The notes: generated from the sequence alone by a model not told the origin. Shown: positions 1 through 11,929, counted from the stretch's first letter. The stretch: DNA of 64,000 nt from Anastatus disparis (GCA_017163975.1 JAFFSR010000352.1:310001-374000), one strand, 5' to 3'. Made by a program: numbers and translations.

Positions 1-437
1 CGCAAGCTTCACCCTATCTGACTTGTCAGAGGGTCCAGCACGACCAGGACCCCAATTTGCCCATAAAGGGTTATTAGGTTGTTCACTCTTCCCACCTCTC
101 AGAATAGTAAAACCCGGAAAGTGCGTCCACATCAGGCAGCTCAATGCCTCCCCGTCTGTAGTTAAGTACCCACTCTCTGAAAGCTTAATGGCACCCAACC
201 ATGCCTCTGGGTTGCGTGTAAGTAGTTTGTCCAGTCGAGATGCCTCCGGACCCTGCTCAACTTCCAAGCACAACTTCCATCCTTCTGTGTGGGCCCTTCT
301 AACCTCTTCTCTGTACTCTTTTCGTCTGTGCCTCCACTCCTGTTAAGATGAGTCTGATTTGGATTTCTCGGCTTTCTTGAACAGTCTTTTAACTGCCTCC
401 TTGAGGGTTTCTAATTTGTGGTTCCACCATGGAGACT
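1..437 (-). pseudogene. linker upstream of reverse transcriptase, non-LTR element
   Basis: On the minus strand, starting near 437, one frame reads SPWWNHKLETLKEAVKRLF, then a basic helical segment (WRHRRKEYREEVRRAH) and, further on, GYLTTDGEALSCLMWTHFPG. PWWN with a following basic helix and the HFPG motif is the standard stretch between the endonuclease and the reverse transcriptase of LOA/R1-like elements. An in-frame TAA lies at 343-345. The polymerase domain should follow left of base 1. The plus-strand ORFs here are antisense shadows. Confidence 0.72.
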
Positions 438-639
438 TATACTTTGTCCTTGCTTTTTTAAGAGGACAGCTCTTGGACAATGCAGGGATGATAGACTGTC
501 AGAGCGTTTTTGCTGCCCCTTCTACCTCTTCCCTGTTCCTGATGTTCTTAGGAAATGCTCTCATTGTTGTTGAGAGTTCCTTTTTATGTGTACTCTAGTT
601 CGTTTTCCTTAGATTCCTAATTCATTTAACCTCCTAAAA

Positions 640-1258
640 CAGAAAACAAATATTAAACGTGATCTGTGAATGATCAGAGAGCATCGGTTCATCTGACACT
701 CTCCGACCCTGCACAGCATGAATAAGATTTTGTAAACACAGTGTAAGATCGATCACCTCTAATCTCCTTATATTGAAAAAGATAGGTTCTGATCCCTTGT
801 TAAGAATATCTATGTCTGTGGTGGCTTAGTATTCAAGTAGGGCCAAACCCCTGGGATTCGTGTCTGTGCTACCCCACACCGTACGGTGCGCATTGATATC
901 ACATCCCAAAACCAGAGGAAGCCCCCTCTTGCCACAATAGTCCATCAACTTGATTACCTCTTTGGTGGGAATTTCTTCCTCATACGGGAAGTAGACTAAA
1001 GCTAACAATACCTCCCTCGAGATATTCCCTATGGAGAGATTTGCGTTTGTAGCTACGGCATCTAGGTGTAACAGCTGTTGGATCTCTGACAATCATGCTA
1101 CCTTTTCTAAGTCCTTTGATTAAACTGCTAATCGTCCATGATTCTTGTATAAATGATACGTATGTTTGCGCCACAGACTGACTCTCCGCCAGAAAAGCAG
1201 AGGAGTCTTTATTGTGGTGCAAGTTAATCTGTGTAATTATACCTTCAGCCTGCTCCAC
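640..1258 (-). pseudogene. AP endonuclease domain of non-LTR element, frameshifted
   Basis: Two overlapping minus-strand frames together give an endonuclease/exonuclease/phosphatase-type domain. The first (1258 to about 1090) has QINLHHN and a degenerate IQESW in place of the usual QEPW. The second (1092 to 826) has LVLGCDINAHRTVWGSTDTN followed by RGLALLEY. A third stretch (about 826 to 650) carries TDIDILNKG, then SDEPMLSDHSQITF. The Asn, Glu, Asp-Asn and Asp-His residues are those this nuclease family uses to nick target DNA. At least two frame changes (near 1092 and 830) break the reading, so this is a pseudogene. Confidence 0.8.
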
Positions 1259-1337
1259 CGTTGAACCTCGGTCCGGTTGTGCGTTCTGCTAGTTTGATTG
1301 ACCTTGTTGTCGTGGTTGTTTGGTTGGCTTTCGCGTT

Positions 1338-1850
1338 TCAGAGACCACGTACAGCCGCCACCCTTAGAGACAGATTGAGCCTCCGCAACCTCTTCAGCGC
1401 CACTCCCAGCTCTACCTTCGAAGGTAGGCGGATCGTGGCCCTAATCAGATGCTGAAGGAACTCAATTCCTCTCACTCTGAGAATGGGAGCACCTTGCGGA
1501 CTCTTATCATCCATCCGCCGCACAAACCACTCCCTACTGAATTGGTCCGCCGCAACGATGACCAGTGCACCATTCTTCAGCATAGAGTCCTCGAACCTGG
1601 GTAGTTGCTCGTCCTCCATCTGATCAACGAGCTCCTCAATCTCTTTACTAAGATTCGTCAACTCAATTGATATGAAGCTCTTATCCGGATATTCTACCCG
1701 AACCACTACAACTGTAAGTGAGTTTATTCTCTACACAAGAGACAGAGAATCCTTATTTTCACTATTGATGTTACTCTTTTTAGGGAGTCTTTGCCCCTCT
1801 GGTGGAGTATCACTTGATGTTTTGGGTCTTTTCACTTCTTGAATCTTAAA
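1338..1850 (-). pseudogene. ORF1 (gag-like, DUF4780-type) of non-LTR element
   Basis: The minus-strand reading contains a Lys/Pro-rich stretch (KRPKTSSDTPPE), then an in-frame TAG near 1735, then a region with VVVVRVEYPDKSFISIEL, an acidic helix and a Trp in SREWFVRRM. This order (basic linker, hydrophobic strand, Glu-rich helix, Trp motif) resembles the ORF1 products of Jockey/LOA elements, which bind element RNA. A further minus-strand ORF at 1832-2101 could be its N-terminal part with degenerate Asn-Lys/Glu-Gly-Gly repeats. The internal stop shows it is not functional. The assignment is by family resemblance. Confidence 0.6.
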
Positions 1851-2673
1851 GGGGGCGCCAAAGGCAATGAGGAGGACGTGCGTCCTTCACGCTTTTTCCC
1901 CGCTCTCCTTGGTGTGATGTTAACGGTTCCCCCTTTCGGGTTCATCGACGTGTTTTCGGTTCCCCCTTCTAGGTTCACCGACATGATTTCGGCTTCCCCT
2001 TTCAGGTTCACCGGCAAGTAGCAGACACAGATTGTGTTTCTGGTTCTCTTCCCTTCTACATTACCAGGTTGTATAAAGTTTTTATTCTGAGAAGCATCCA
2101 TTCGAGTCCCACGAGTAGATAGAGAAAGGTTGGTCTACCTCCACAAAGCCCTGTATGCAGAGACAAGGCATTAATACTCGTAGCGGGCGCCTGGTATCTA
2201 CGAGGCACCGTTTGAGATCCACTGTAACTTGGAACGAACAACATCGGAACGGTTCGCATTACACCTTCAGTCAGGGGATGATGTGTTTTGTTAACACCCG
2301 ATGTCTCTTTATCACCAGAGAGAGTCGGGGAGTGGTTTTCTGGTCACCTCGGACTGCTGGGACATCCTAGATTTTGCTAGGCGAACCTTCGAACCAACGT
2401 CGTCAAAACAGATCACTGGCGTCCCTGACGCTTGTACCCCCATGCACCGCGCGGCTTTTAACCGACGGAGCCCCTAGAGGCCGTCAGCTCCAGTCGCGCG
2501 AGCGCTTCATACCCTAGAGCCTGCCTAGCAGGATCTGCCTGCGCGCGAGAAGATCTTAAGCTCCCAAGCCTCCAAGGCTAAGCTTCCTCACCGTCCTCTT
2601 CCGAGGGACCCTACAAACTCCTACAGCCCCTAGAGAAAGGCATATATACTAAAATATATACAATTTAATCATA

Positions 2674-3329
2674 CAGTGCCTTCCTAAAGTTCCAGGCCAC
2701 TTCAATAACTTTAGAACGGATTGAGATATCGAAGTAAAATTTTTAGCGGTTAAATAGGGTTACAAAATCGATAATTTAACAGAAAAAGTACCCACTCCCA
2801 TTCCCCCAAAGGGCGGGGGCAGAGCAGCGTTAAAAATGTTGAATGTGATGGGGGCCGAATAGAGGCTCTTTCAAAAGAGCGTTTCGAGACGAATAAAACG
2901 CGAGGTCGCGGAGGTGTACGATTTTTTTTTGCCGAGTTATGATCTTTCAAACATGTAGTTTTTGTCAAAGCAAGGTCCATAAATACAACTAAACTAAAGT
3001 TGGACTTCAAATGGACATTGTCGTTCTCATGTCAGAATCTAAATGTTTAAATGATCATAAATCGGCAAAAAAAAGTGATAGAGGCCTCTGCGACCTCGCG
3101 TTTCATTCGTCTCGAAAAGCTATTTCAAAAGAGCTCCCACTCGACCCCCATCCCATTTTAGATTTTGAACCCCCCTCCCCGCTACCGCCCCTTGGAAGGG
3201 GTGTGGAGTGGGTCCTTTTTCTGTTAAATAATAGATTTTGTAACCCTATTAAACCCTTTAAAATTTCAATTCGATATCTCAATCCGTTCTAAAGTTATTC
3301 AAGTGGCCCGGAACTTTTGGAAGGCACTG
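2674..3329. mobile_element. palindromic MITE, Tc1/mariner-type ends
   Basis: A 656-bp element whose halves are inverted copies. The left end reads CAGTGCCTTCC and the right end GGAAGGCACTG, each flanked by TA (2672-2673 and 3330-3331). The arms can be followed inward through the sequence around ACTTTAGAACGGATTGAGATATC, a C-rich/G-rich block near 2790 and 3190, and GACCTCGCG-type sequence near 2900 and 3100. TA target duplication and CAGTG ends fit the Tc1/mariner superfamily. The two short ORFs inside are products of the palindrome, not genes. Confidence 0.75.
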
Positions 3330-3660
3330 TATGTTGGCAAATAAATAAATAAGACACAACACAAGACAAACAATAAATTATGTAACAAAAATGAATTTAC
3401 GGTATGTTTGATGAAATAATGAAACATATGTATATATACTTCTGCTTACAAGTCGCACACCCTAATCGGTTGAGGTAAAATATAAACAATTTTATTGCTC
3501 CATAAAATTTTAAAATTGGGTTTGAAAGGTTTTTTAGTCTTCTTTGAAATATCGTGTTGTTTTTCACGCTACGACAAATCATTAGAAATTTATAACGATT
3601 TTCCTGATAAAAATTAGTTTTTTTGCAATACGCTGTATCTCTTAAGTATCACACCAGATT

Positions 3661-3846
3661 TTTTTTTATATCACTTTATTTATGCTTCGCTATGCTAATA
3701 AGCGACGAAGCTCGCAATTGTGTTTGTGAACAAAGCACATGTAACGTACAGTGGTGCTTGCATCAATTAGCTGTTTAGAGCAGGATTCGAACTCAAAACT
3801 CCGAGATAACGAATCCAACGATTTACTGAATGAGCCACAGACCGAA
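3661..3846 (-). mobile_element. tRNA-derived SINE
   Basis: On the minus strand the head contains a polymerase III A-box-like TGGCTCATTCAGTAAATCG (plus 3820-3838) and a B box GAGTTCGAATCC (plus about 3784-3795), spaced as in a tRNA. The body runs on for about 110 bp and ends in a short A-rich tail, seen on the plus strand as a T run at 3661-3668. The cloverleaf is poorly conserved and the unit is longer than a tRNA, so I call it a SINE rather than a tRNA gene. No target duplication was identified. Confidence 0.6.
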
Positions 3847-4617
3847 TCAATATTACATCATATTAAAAAGTGATAAAAAAACGTTCGTTTTTAAAATTAG
3901 GAATCTGTGCAAAATTTCAGATCTCTAGTTCAAAAACTCGCTGAGATATAACTATTTAAAGTTGAGAAAATGACGTTTCTTTGGCTATTTTTAACCATTT
4001 TTTAACCTAGTGCCGAAACTCGAGTTTTACGTATTTTTAACTCCAGCAAGTCTTAATCTCTTCGTTGGAATATACATTTTTAAGAAAGTTTGGTATAACT
4101 CTATGCAAAGCAAATTGTAGTAATGTGCGTATAAATTTTAAAACCCCAATTTTAGATCATTTTTTAAATTTTTTATTTATCTTTAAATGAATTTAAAATC
4201 TTTCCCTTTCAATATTTTCGAATCTTTCTGGTTTCATTTTTTTAGAAATTAAAAATATCAGAACCATTAATAGCTAATATCATATAATTATTTCACCAAT
4301 TCAAATGAATGATTTACGTTCGATTTGCAATATATAAATACATCCCATATGAATCTAATTAACAAAAGAATGTTATTTTCAAAAAGTTTCCTATATATTT
4401 TTTTTACATTGTTGTTTAATTGTAAAGAACGATAGTCTTATTCTGAACTACTTTAGTGCTATTTATCAGCAGTCTGAAAAAAGTTCCAAGATATAATTTT
4501 TATCCTAAAGTCTTCTTGAAACCAACATACATTACTTAATTGATTTCTAAATAAAGTATATTTGATATTGATTTATTAAATAGAGATAAGTTTTAAGTAT
4601 ATTTCTTATATTATTTA

Positions 4618-4736
4618 AAATAGTACATTACGATACAAGTGACCTAAGTGGCACTTTATTACATGTCCGGAGTTACCGCCCGAGCGAAGCGAGGGTAATA
4701 AAGTTCCACTAAGGTCACGAGTATCGTATACTATTT
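4618..4736. mobile_element. short hairpin MITE with GC-rich loop
   Basis: Arms of about 43 bp (around 4620-4662 and 4694-4734) share inverted TAGTA...TACGATAC, GTGACCTAAGTGG and CTTTATTAC segments. The loop is GC-rich and holds the motif GCGAAGCGAGG. A further inverted match to the CCTAAGTGGCAC segment occurs near 5437-5450, so a larger element may once have spanned 4640-5460. Confidence 0.55.
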
Positions 4737-5419
4737 TGTAGCACGTGTGACATAAATCCGCCAAATTAAATCTGTACTCTTCAAAATCAGTAATAAACAA
4801 ATACTATGCACTCCACGAATTATAATTCAAAAAATAAAAGCGAAAACTATAAAAAACCAAACATCACGCATCCTGTGAATGATAAGTCGAAAAAAAGAAA
4901 AGAAAACTATAAATAAACTAGAACTAAACACTCCATGAATAATAGATCGAAAAAGAAAAAAAAGAATATAATTTCAAAAATATACTCAAGATGTGTAATA
5001 ATAATTAATTATTATCAATATAATTGATATTATGTGAAATTGTTTGTTGAAATCATCTTCTATGAAGTCATAAATTTAAATTTTGTTTCACGTATGAATT
5101 AGCGTCGTAGGAGCGGTGAGGAGGTAACATGTTTAGTATAGCAATAGCAATCGTGTGTAGTAATAGGGAGTTCCCCGTAGCATTTTATAATACAACGCCG
5201 AAATGACTATACCTCTTCGCTTTACATGTTACGCTACTATTAATTTTAGTTTTACTCGTATCTTACTTGCTTATAATTGTTATTTAATTTGAAGAATGTT
5301 ATTGTAAAAGATTTTCAATATACTACAGCTTATTGTTATTTATGAAAATACTTTAAAAAATAATTTACATATAAAATTATTTCTTATTATATACGTACGT
5401 TACCTAAGTAAATTCATTA

Positions 5420-8400
5420 TTGTATTGTGTAAAAAAGTGCCACCTAGGTAACGGAAAAGCGTTACCTAAATGCGGATTTAGGTCCCGCAGTGCTATAAAA
5501 TAAATTGTAACATACTTGTTCTTAAATTAGGTTACAGCACCATCGCTTCATGCAGTTAAACTTTTTATAAGTGTGTATTCTGTTTGGATGTGTTTGAGAA
5601 TCGCTTTTAAAAATATGTGTACTAAAAAAGCTTGATGAATCTTAGTATCTGAAATAACACAATAGCTTTGACATCTAACTTCATTCGTAGTCATACTTTT
5701 ATAGTATAGAACAGCAGTAAATAGTGTAACTGTCTGGTTATTAATATAAATTGCTTGAATTGAGTTTTGAGCAATAGGTGTATAATTCTCAGCGAAATCA
5801 ATACGAAGGACTCCAGAGTTATAGTCTAGTTCTTCACGACAAAAACGGTAGTATTCTTTTTGTTCCATAGCAATAATATGATGCGTAGTTATATCATATA
5901 TATCTTGAGCTGTGCTTTTTAAAACTTCTTCGAAAGGTTCATCAAATTCTACCAGAGATATTCTGCTCATGGATTGACTATCTGGATTGTTTTTGTTAGA
6001 TACTAAAACTGTAGTCTAAATACTGTATTTCACATTTTTTATTCTGTCAGTAGGACATTGATTACATATGCGTAATATACATTCCTTATTATCTATTGAG
6101 CAGACAGAAGCTGGGATGACATTCTTGTAATTCACATTCGAATTAAAAACTGTAAGTTTTAGTTTGATGTTTTGATGAATAGGACAAACACAAATATAGT
6201 GAGTACCAGGTTCTCCCTAAAAAACACATTGTTTACGTTTCAGCTGACAAAAAAATGCCAAGCATGGTACTTCCTCGTAATTAGTTTATTTCATCCAATT
6301 AATGTACAAATCTTACAAGATCATACAACATTATTCTTTTTTGAATTGCTACTGAAAGTTCATTTTTAACTTTTACCATTATGCATTCTTTTGTCCCACT
6401 ACAGAGTGAACTATTTGTATCTTTTAAATAATACTGCTCAATTTCTTCTCTTATATCGAGTGAATATCGCAAATAGTTTTTTCTCACACGACGAGCCAAT
6501 GCACCTAAAATAAATATTGTTTATTTATAAATTATTTTATTAACCATTTTTAAAATACATTTAAAACACATATAAATTAGAATAATTAAAAAATTTTTTC
6601 TTTCTACACTATAATTAATTATTGAATAATCCCTGGTAGAAATTTAACGATATTTTATCGGCAACGAGTTAATCAAATGGGACAAAATTAGCTGATATTT
6701 ACTCTCTGACAATGTATAAATTATTAGAACATGATTATTATCTTAAGACGAGGTCGGAACCATTCACCGCTTGGTGGCGCTGCGGTCAGGTAAAAGAAAA
6801 ATAAAAAATATTTTTTCCACAGCGATTTGCAATTTACTGAGACACTAATATACTTTCAAGGTTGTCAATAGCTGTAGCCACATATATGTAGAATAATTAT
6901 TTATGCTAATCTTGTTTAAAAACTTTAAAATATTTTTGTAAAGCGAAAAATGCAGCGAGAGATAGAGCCGCCGTGAGCATGTGTATTCATCACTCTTTAG
7001 TATTGCTTTCTCTGTCATACTAAAGAAAAATGCACGTGTTTACATTGGCTCTGCCGTGCGCAGCATTTTTCGTTTTAAAACAATATTTTAGACTCTTCAA
7101 ACAAGATGGGTATCAATAATTATTCTACATATTATTGACAACATTAGAAGTATATTATTGCCTTAGTAAATTGTAAATCTGTTTATAAAAAATATTTTAT
7201 ATGTTTCTCAGAACGCAGCTCCACCAGACGAGGAACGGTTCCCATCAACTCTTAAGAATAAACAGCTTGATAATTATATGATATCCGTAATATGTTATTA
7301 TTTATTGTTGTTGAATTATTGCCAAAATATTGTTTTTGACTAGAATAAATCAGTTAATTCTGGTTGAAAACCGGAGAAGACTTCTACCAGGGATATAGAA
7401 TACTTTTTAAACAGTATATCTTTACATGCAAAGTATATCTATGAAATATAATCATTATATGCATTTATGATAAACTTACTTTTTTCATCTCTTAACTTTT
7501 TTGATTCATAGAACATGTGTTTTGAACAGTTAAAGTACCCATTTACTTGTTTTAATGTCCAATCTGTTGGCAACAAAGTAAACATTGAAATCTTTTTATT
7601 AGTAGTAGAGGCATTATATGCATCTTGCTAATTTGAAATGATTTTATTGAAACTAGTGCTCTCAAAAGACGTTTGTGTCAAATTTTTGTATTTAGGCTAT
7701 TTTACGTTATTAGCGACTTCAAATGCCTCTGTAACACTACATATTGTACTTGATAAAATGGCTACACCCTCCTTTACCGTATCTCCATCATTTAACTTTT
7801 GAGGTTTAAAATGAGGTAAGCTAAGTACATCTAAAATATCATCAAGACTTCTCTTTTTTTGGATATCTGTTTGAAATTCTGAACATGTAGAATTACTAGT
7901 TTGAGAAGAATTTTTCTCAGTAGTAATTTCACAAACTTTTGTCAGAGAATTTTCAGTACTGTTTGTATATTTACTTAACTCAGAAATTAGGTTTTCATTA
8001 CATAAATTGCATATTTTGTAGAAGTATATGTTAAATTACACACATCATTTAAATAAGTAATAAGTTTTTGTTCTAAACAGCACAATGGGTAATCAATTTT
8101 ATTTCTGTGTCTGTTGAATGGATCCACGCAATAGTTTATCTGCTCTTCATAATTATTAAGCTGGGCATTAAATTTTTTTTGGCAATTACTACAAATTTTT
8201 TTTCCTGGTACAATACTAGGATTGCAAATGTTCTTAACTTTCTTTGAAAATTCTACTTGAATAACTGTTAAATTATTCTGTATTGGTTTTGTATGTTTTG
8301 AGTAAGGACTATAACATTTCCATTCTTTAGACGAGTTAAAACTTATGTACCTCCTGTAATGATAATCGCAAATTGATCTGTTTTCAATCTCCTTCAAACT

Positions 8401-8541
8401 AGTTACCCTTAATTTTAAAATTTCAAGATTTTCTGCTGAGATGGTATTTATCTTGTGTAGAGTTTTGTCTACTCGCAAAGTCTCTGAGTGACATTTATCA
8501 TCTAAAAAATCAGCAATACAGCAGCTATCTATATTCGACAT
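5420..8541 (-). pseudogene. DDE-type transposase pseudogene A (Sola-like by inference)
   Basis: The minus-strand gene starts at the ATG at 8541 (MSNIDSCC). Its N-terminal part has paired cysteines (SICDYHYRRYI, CVDPFNRHRN, ICSNCQKKF), a likely zinc-binding region. The first exon continues with RSLDDILDVLSLP and ISMFTLLPTDWTLKQVNGYF, broken by at least three stops. A GTAAGT donor (7479-7474) and TTTTAG acceptor (6510-6505) bound a 975-bp intron holding a MITE. The second exon has QYYLKDTNSS, KRIMLYDL, GTHYICVCPIHQN, then DFAENY and SDGA, the presumed first two catalytic Asp motifs, and stops near WHFF. It is clearly homologous to pseudogene B (25994-29647). Several stops show it is dead. The family name Sola is inference. 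Confidence 0.7.
6631..7392. mobile_element. fold-back MITE with CCCTGGTAGA ends, inside transposase intron
   Basis: The element begins CCCTGGTAGAA and ends TTCTACCAGGG. An inner palindrome (about 6752-7256) has CTTAAGA-type outer ends and a core in which GCGAAAAATGC and GCATTTTTCG face each other around 6950-7070. It lies wholly inside the intron of transposase pseudogene A, so insertion did not disrupt coding sequence. Another CCCTGGTAGA terminus stands alone at 17689. Confidence 0.65.
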
Positions 8542-8639
8542 TTTTCTGTTTCATTAGCTACCTATAGATTTGAACTAACATTAATTACACAGCCACAAAA
8601 AAAAAAAAAAAAAATGTCAAAACCCACGGACCAGACCAT

Positions 8640-8960
8640 ATATACCTTCTGTTTTTGAGGTCGCTGATTCCGAATCCGTGGTCCATTTGACCCCATCACC
8701 TCAGGGTCAAGGTCAGGTCAAGGTCAAATTTACAAAATTAACGGCAACCAAGGTTTAACAGTATACATATATGTTTTTGAGGTCGCTGATTCCGAATCCG
8801 TGGTCCATTTGACCCCATCACCTCAGGGTCAAGGTCAGGTCAAGGTCGAATTTCCAAAATTAACGGCAACCAAGGTTTAACAGTATACATATATGTTTTA
8901 GGGGTCGCCGAATCCGAATCCGTGGTCCGTTTGACTCCATCACCTCATAGTGAAGGTTAT
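8640..8960. repeat. 122-bp subterminal tandem repeats, left arm
   Basis: Two full copies and a diverged third copy of a 122-bp unit, in inverted orientation to the right-arm array. Each contains a cluster of AGGTCA half-sites, including TCAAGGTCAGGTCAAGGTCA. Confidence 0.85.
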
Positions 8961-9012
8961 TTGAAGGTAAAATCGACAAAATTCTTGTAAAACAAACCAA
9001 ACTTCATGCCAT

Positions 9013-10614
9013 TTATTTTTTCTTACTATACCTTACACGTTTCTCATCAAATGATCGGTGCAAAGGTTTCCTTTTACGTTTTTTCCCAGTAGATTTACAA
9101 TCTCTTTTCAACATCCAGCAGTAGTCGGCCAGCATACTAGCATCCCATCTACCTTCATAACGCTTCTCCATTACTTTTATGTCTTGGTGAAAACGCTCTC
9201 CCTGTTCTTCGCTATAATCGCCACAGTTTTCAGGGAAACTATCCAAGTGATTGTGCAGAAAATGTAGTTTGTAATTCATTAGGCAACCCATATTCCCATA
9301 GTTCTCAACCATTTTAGATACAATTACTTTGTAATTTGGGCTTCTGCGATTACCCAAAAAGTTTTCAGTAACTTCCTTAAAGCTAAGCCATACAGCTTTC
9401 TCAATGTTTGTCATGGAACTAATGAACTGGTCATCAGCCATCATTTTTCTAATTTCAGGACCGTCAAAAATACCTTTCTTCAATTTTGCATCTGATTTAC
9501 TTGGAAATTTTCTTTCCAAGTATTTGAAGCACTGGCTATCTTTATCTAAAGCTTTAACGAATTGTTTCATCACACCAAGTTTTATGTGTAATGGAGGAAT
9601 GAGAACTCTTTTCGGATCAACCAATGGAGTAGCTATAACGTTACTCTTTCCGACTTCGAGAGATTTTCTTTCAGGCCATTTATGATTTGTATAGTGCTTT
9701 GCACGGTCTCTACTATCCCATAAGCACAAGAAACATGGCGTCTTTGTAAATCCAGACTGCTGTCCTAACAATATTCCAGAAACTTTCAAATTACCACATA
9801 TCCGCCATTTATGCTTATCATACTGAATATTTTGTATTATAATTTTGAGATTATCGTATGTTTCCTTCATTGTAGTGGAGTGCGCTATAGGAACTGAGGC
9901 ATAGTGGTTGCTATTGTGTAGTAATACGGCTTTTAAACTTCTTTTTGATGAATCTATGAACAATCTCCATTCTTCGTCTTTATACACATTAGGTTTAATT
10001 TCATTCATTAAACCTTTTACGTCTTTACAATATACTATTTTATCACCATTATGATTCATTTCTTCAAAGTATGGTTCGAAACTTTTGCTTCTTGTTCTGT
10101 AAAAAGATACTTTAGTAGATTTTGCCAACTGATTCATGCCTTTTAAAGCTGAAGCTAAATTTTCTGCTCCATCTTTAGGTAAGTTAAGCTCTCTAACTAG
10201 GTCGTTTAGTTTATCTTGAGTCCATAACTTTACGCTTTTGTCTTTTTGGCCCGCTGGAAGGAAAATATCGTCATCGTCATCATCATCATCTGCAGTTTCA
10301 ATTTCTTCATCACTATAGCTTTCATACGATTCATCTTTTAAGTCATTATTATCAATTCCACCCCCATCAATGCCGCCACTGACTTTGTTATCTTCTTCAT
10401 CATTTTTTTCATCGTTGGTATCTGATTCAATAGATAGCCTCTCAAGAAGATCGAGCTCTTCATCGCTTCCCGATTTTTCGATAGGTCTTTTTACAGAAAT
10501 AACATTAGCATAATTCACTGTTGCTTTAATTTTACTATTAATTCCAATAATTTCGGTATTACAGAAGTAACAATCCTCTCTTCTATCTGGTTGATATTCC
10601 TTCCAGCGGGCCAA
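9013..10614 (-). CDS. CACTA-like transposase, N-terminally truncated, left palindrome arm
   Basis: A 533-codon open frame on the minus strand. The first in-frame codon is a TTG in the opposite arm, so no genuine start survives. It begins with a CYFC zinc-binding pair (about residues 15-18), then an acidic low-complexity stretch (residues 50-117, including an Asp run). Next come a presumed first catalytic Asp in LFIDSSKRSLK (residue 221), the second position as CGNLK with Asn at 275, a PCFLC zinc pair followed by WDSR, and a Glu-rich EEQGERFHQD motif near the C-terminus. A basic tail (KKRKRK) could be a nuclear signal. The paralogue at 45293-47246 has about 115 more N-terminal residues with extra Cys pairs; here these were lost at the palindrome junction. 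The Asn at 275 suggests loss of activity. Confidence 0.75.
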   Translation of the reverse strand: MARWKEYQPDRREDCYFCNTEIIGINSKIKATVNYANVISVKRPIEKSGSDEELDLLERLSIESDTNDEKNDEEDNKVSGGIDGGGIDNNDLKDESYESYSDEEIETADDDDDDDDIFLPAGQKDKSVKLWTQDKLNDLVRELNLPKDGAENLASALKGMNQLAKSTKVSFYRTRSKSFEPYFEEMNHNGDKIVYCKDVKGLMNEIKPNVYKDEEWRLFIDSSKRSLKAVLLHNSNHYASVPIAHSTTMKETYDNLKIIIQNIQYDKHKWRICGNLKVSGILLGQQSGFTKTPCFLCLWDSRDRAKHYTNHKWPERKSLEVGKSNVIATPLVDPKRVLIPPLHIKLGVMKQFVKALDKDSQCFKYLERKFPSKSDAKLKKGIFDGPEIRKMMADDQFISSMTNIEKAVWLSFKEVTENFLGNRRSPNYKVIVSKMVENYGNMGCLMNYKLHFLHNHLDSFPENCGDYSEEQGERFHQDIKVMEKRYEGRWDASMLADYCWMLKRDCKSTGKKRKRKPLHRSFDEKRVRYSKKK

Positions 10615-11847
10615 AAAGACAAAAGCGTAAAGTTATGGACTCAAGATAAACTAAACGACCTAGTTAGAGAGCTTAACTTACCTAAAGATGGAGCAGAAAA
10701 TTTAGCTTCAGCTTTAAAAGGCATGAATCAGTTGGCAAAATCTACTAAAGTATCTTTTTACAGAACAAGAAGCAAAAGTTTCGAACCATACTTTGAAGAA
10801 ATGAATCATAATGGTGATAAAATAGTATATTGTAAAGACGTAAAAGGTTTAATGAATGAAATTAAACCTAATGTGTATAAAGACGAAGAATGGAGATTGT
10901 TCATAGATTCATCAAAAAGAAGTTTAAAAGCCGTATTACTACACAATAGCAACCACTATGCCTCAGTTCCTATAGCGCACTCCACTACAATGAAGGAAAC
11001 ATACGATAATCTCAAAATTATAATACAAAATATTCAGTATGATAAGCATAAATGGCGGATATGTGGTAATTTGAAAGTTTCTGGAATATTGTTAGGACAG
11101 CAGTCTGGATTTACAAAGACGCCATGTTTCTTGTGCTTATGGGATAGTAGAGACCGTGCAAAGCACTATACAAATCATAAATGGCCTGAAAGAAAATCTC
11201 TCGAAGTCGGAAAGAGTAACGTTATAGCTACTCCATTGGTTGATCCGAAAAGAGTTCTCATTCCTCCATTACACATAAAACTTGGTGTGATGAAACAATT
11301 CGTTAAAGCTTTAGATAAAGATAGCCAGTGCTTCAAATACTTGGAAAGAAAATTTCCAAGTAAATCAGATGCAAAATTGAAGAAAGGTATTTTTGACGGT
11401 CCTGAAATTAGAAAAATGATGGCTGATGACCAGTTCATTAGTTCCATGACAAACATTGAGAAAGCTGTATGGCTTAGCTTTAAGGAAGTTACTGAAAACT
11501 TTTTGGGTAATCGCAGAAGCCCAAATTACAAAGTAATTGTATCTAAAATGGTTGAGAACTATGGGAATATGGGTTGCCTAATGAATTACAAACTACATTT
11601 TCTGCACAATCACTTGGATAGTTTCCCTGAAAACTGTGGCGATTATAGCGAAGAACAGGGAGAGCGTTTTCACCAAGACATAAAAGTAATGGAGAAGCGT
11701 TATGAAGGTAGATGGGATGCTAGTATGCTGGCCGACTACTGCTGGATGTTGAAAAGAGATTGTAAATCTACTGGGAAAAAACGTAAAAGGAAACCTTTGC
11801 ACCGATCATTTGATGAGAAACGTGTAAGGTATAGTAAGAAAAAATAA
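10591..11847 (+). pseudogene. CACTA-like transposase C-terminal copy, right palindrome arm
   Basis: A 418-codon frame whose protein is identical to residues 116-533 of the minus-strand copy, from IFLPAGQKDK to the KKRKRK tail. It has the same Asp (residue 106 here) and the same Asn in CGNLK (residue 160). It lacks the CYFC region and the acidic segment because the palindrome junction at 10596 cuts the gene just before FLPAG. The listed start is ATT read as Met and has no support. It is a by-product of palindrome formation. Confidence 0.8.
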
Positions 11848-11929
11848 ATGGCATGAAGTTTGGTTTGTTTTACAAGAATTTTGTCGATTTTACCTTCAAA
11901 TAACCTTCACTATGAGGTGATGGAGTCAA

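Larger units (their letters stand above)
1..2640 (-). mobile_element. LOA-like non-LTR retrotransposon, 5' portion, decayed
   Basis: Read on the minus strand, the order is a GC-rich leader (about 2640 to 2110), an ORF1 with a DUF4780-like region, an apurinic endonuclease domain and the linker that precedes the reverse transcriptase. The reverse transcriptase itself lies beyond the left edge. The segment is far richer in G+C than the surrounding AT-rich DNA, as expected for an inserted retroelement. Several stops and frame changes make it a dead copy. The clade (LOA/Jockey group) is inferred from the motifs PWWN, HFPG and the DINAH/SDH endonuclease residues. The 5' end at 2640 is only the edge of the GC-rich stretch; no target duplication can be checked because the 3' end is outside. 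Confidence 0.8.

Noticed and set aside
3778..3845. tRNA gene on the minus strand
   Set aside because: A and B boxes are present but the cloverleaf is poor and a 3' body with an A-rich tail follows, so a SINE fits better.
9404..11802. Mirror-image ORFs on the antisense of the palindromic transposase (9404-9685, 11175-11456, 9058-9267, 11593-11802)
   Set aside because: They are antisense shadows of the transposase frame, duplicated by the palindrome.
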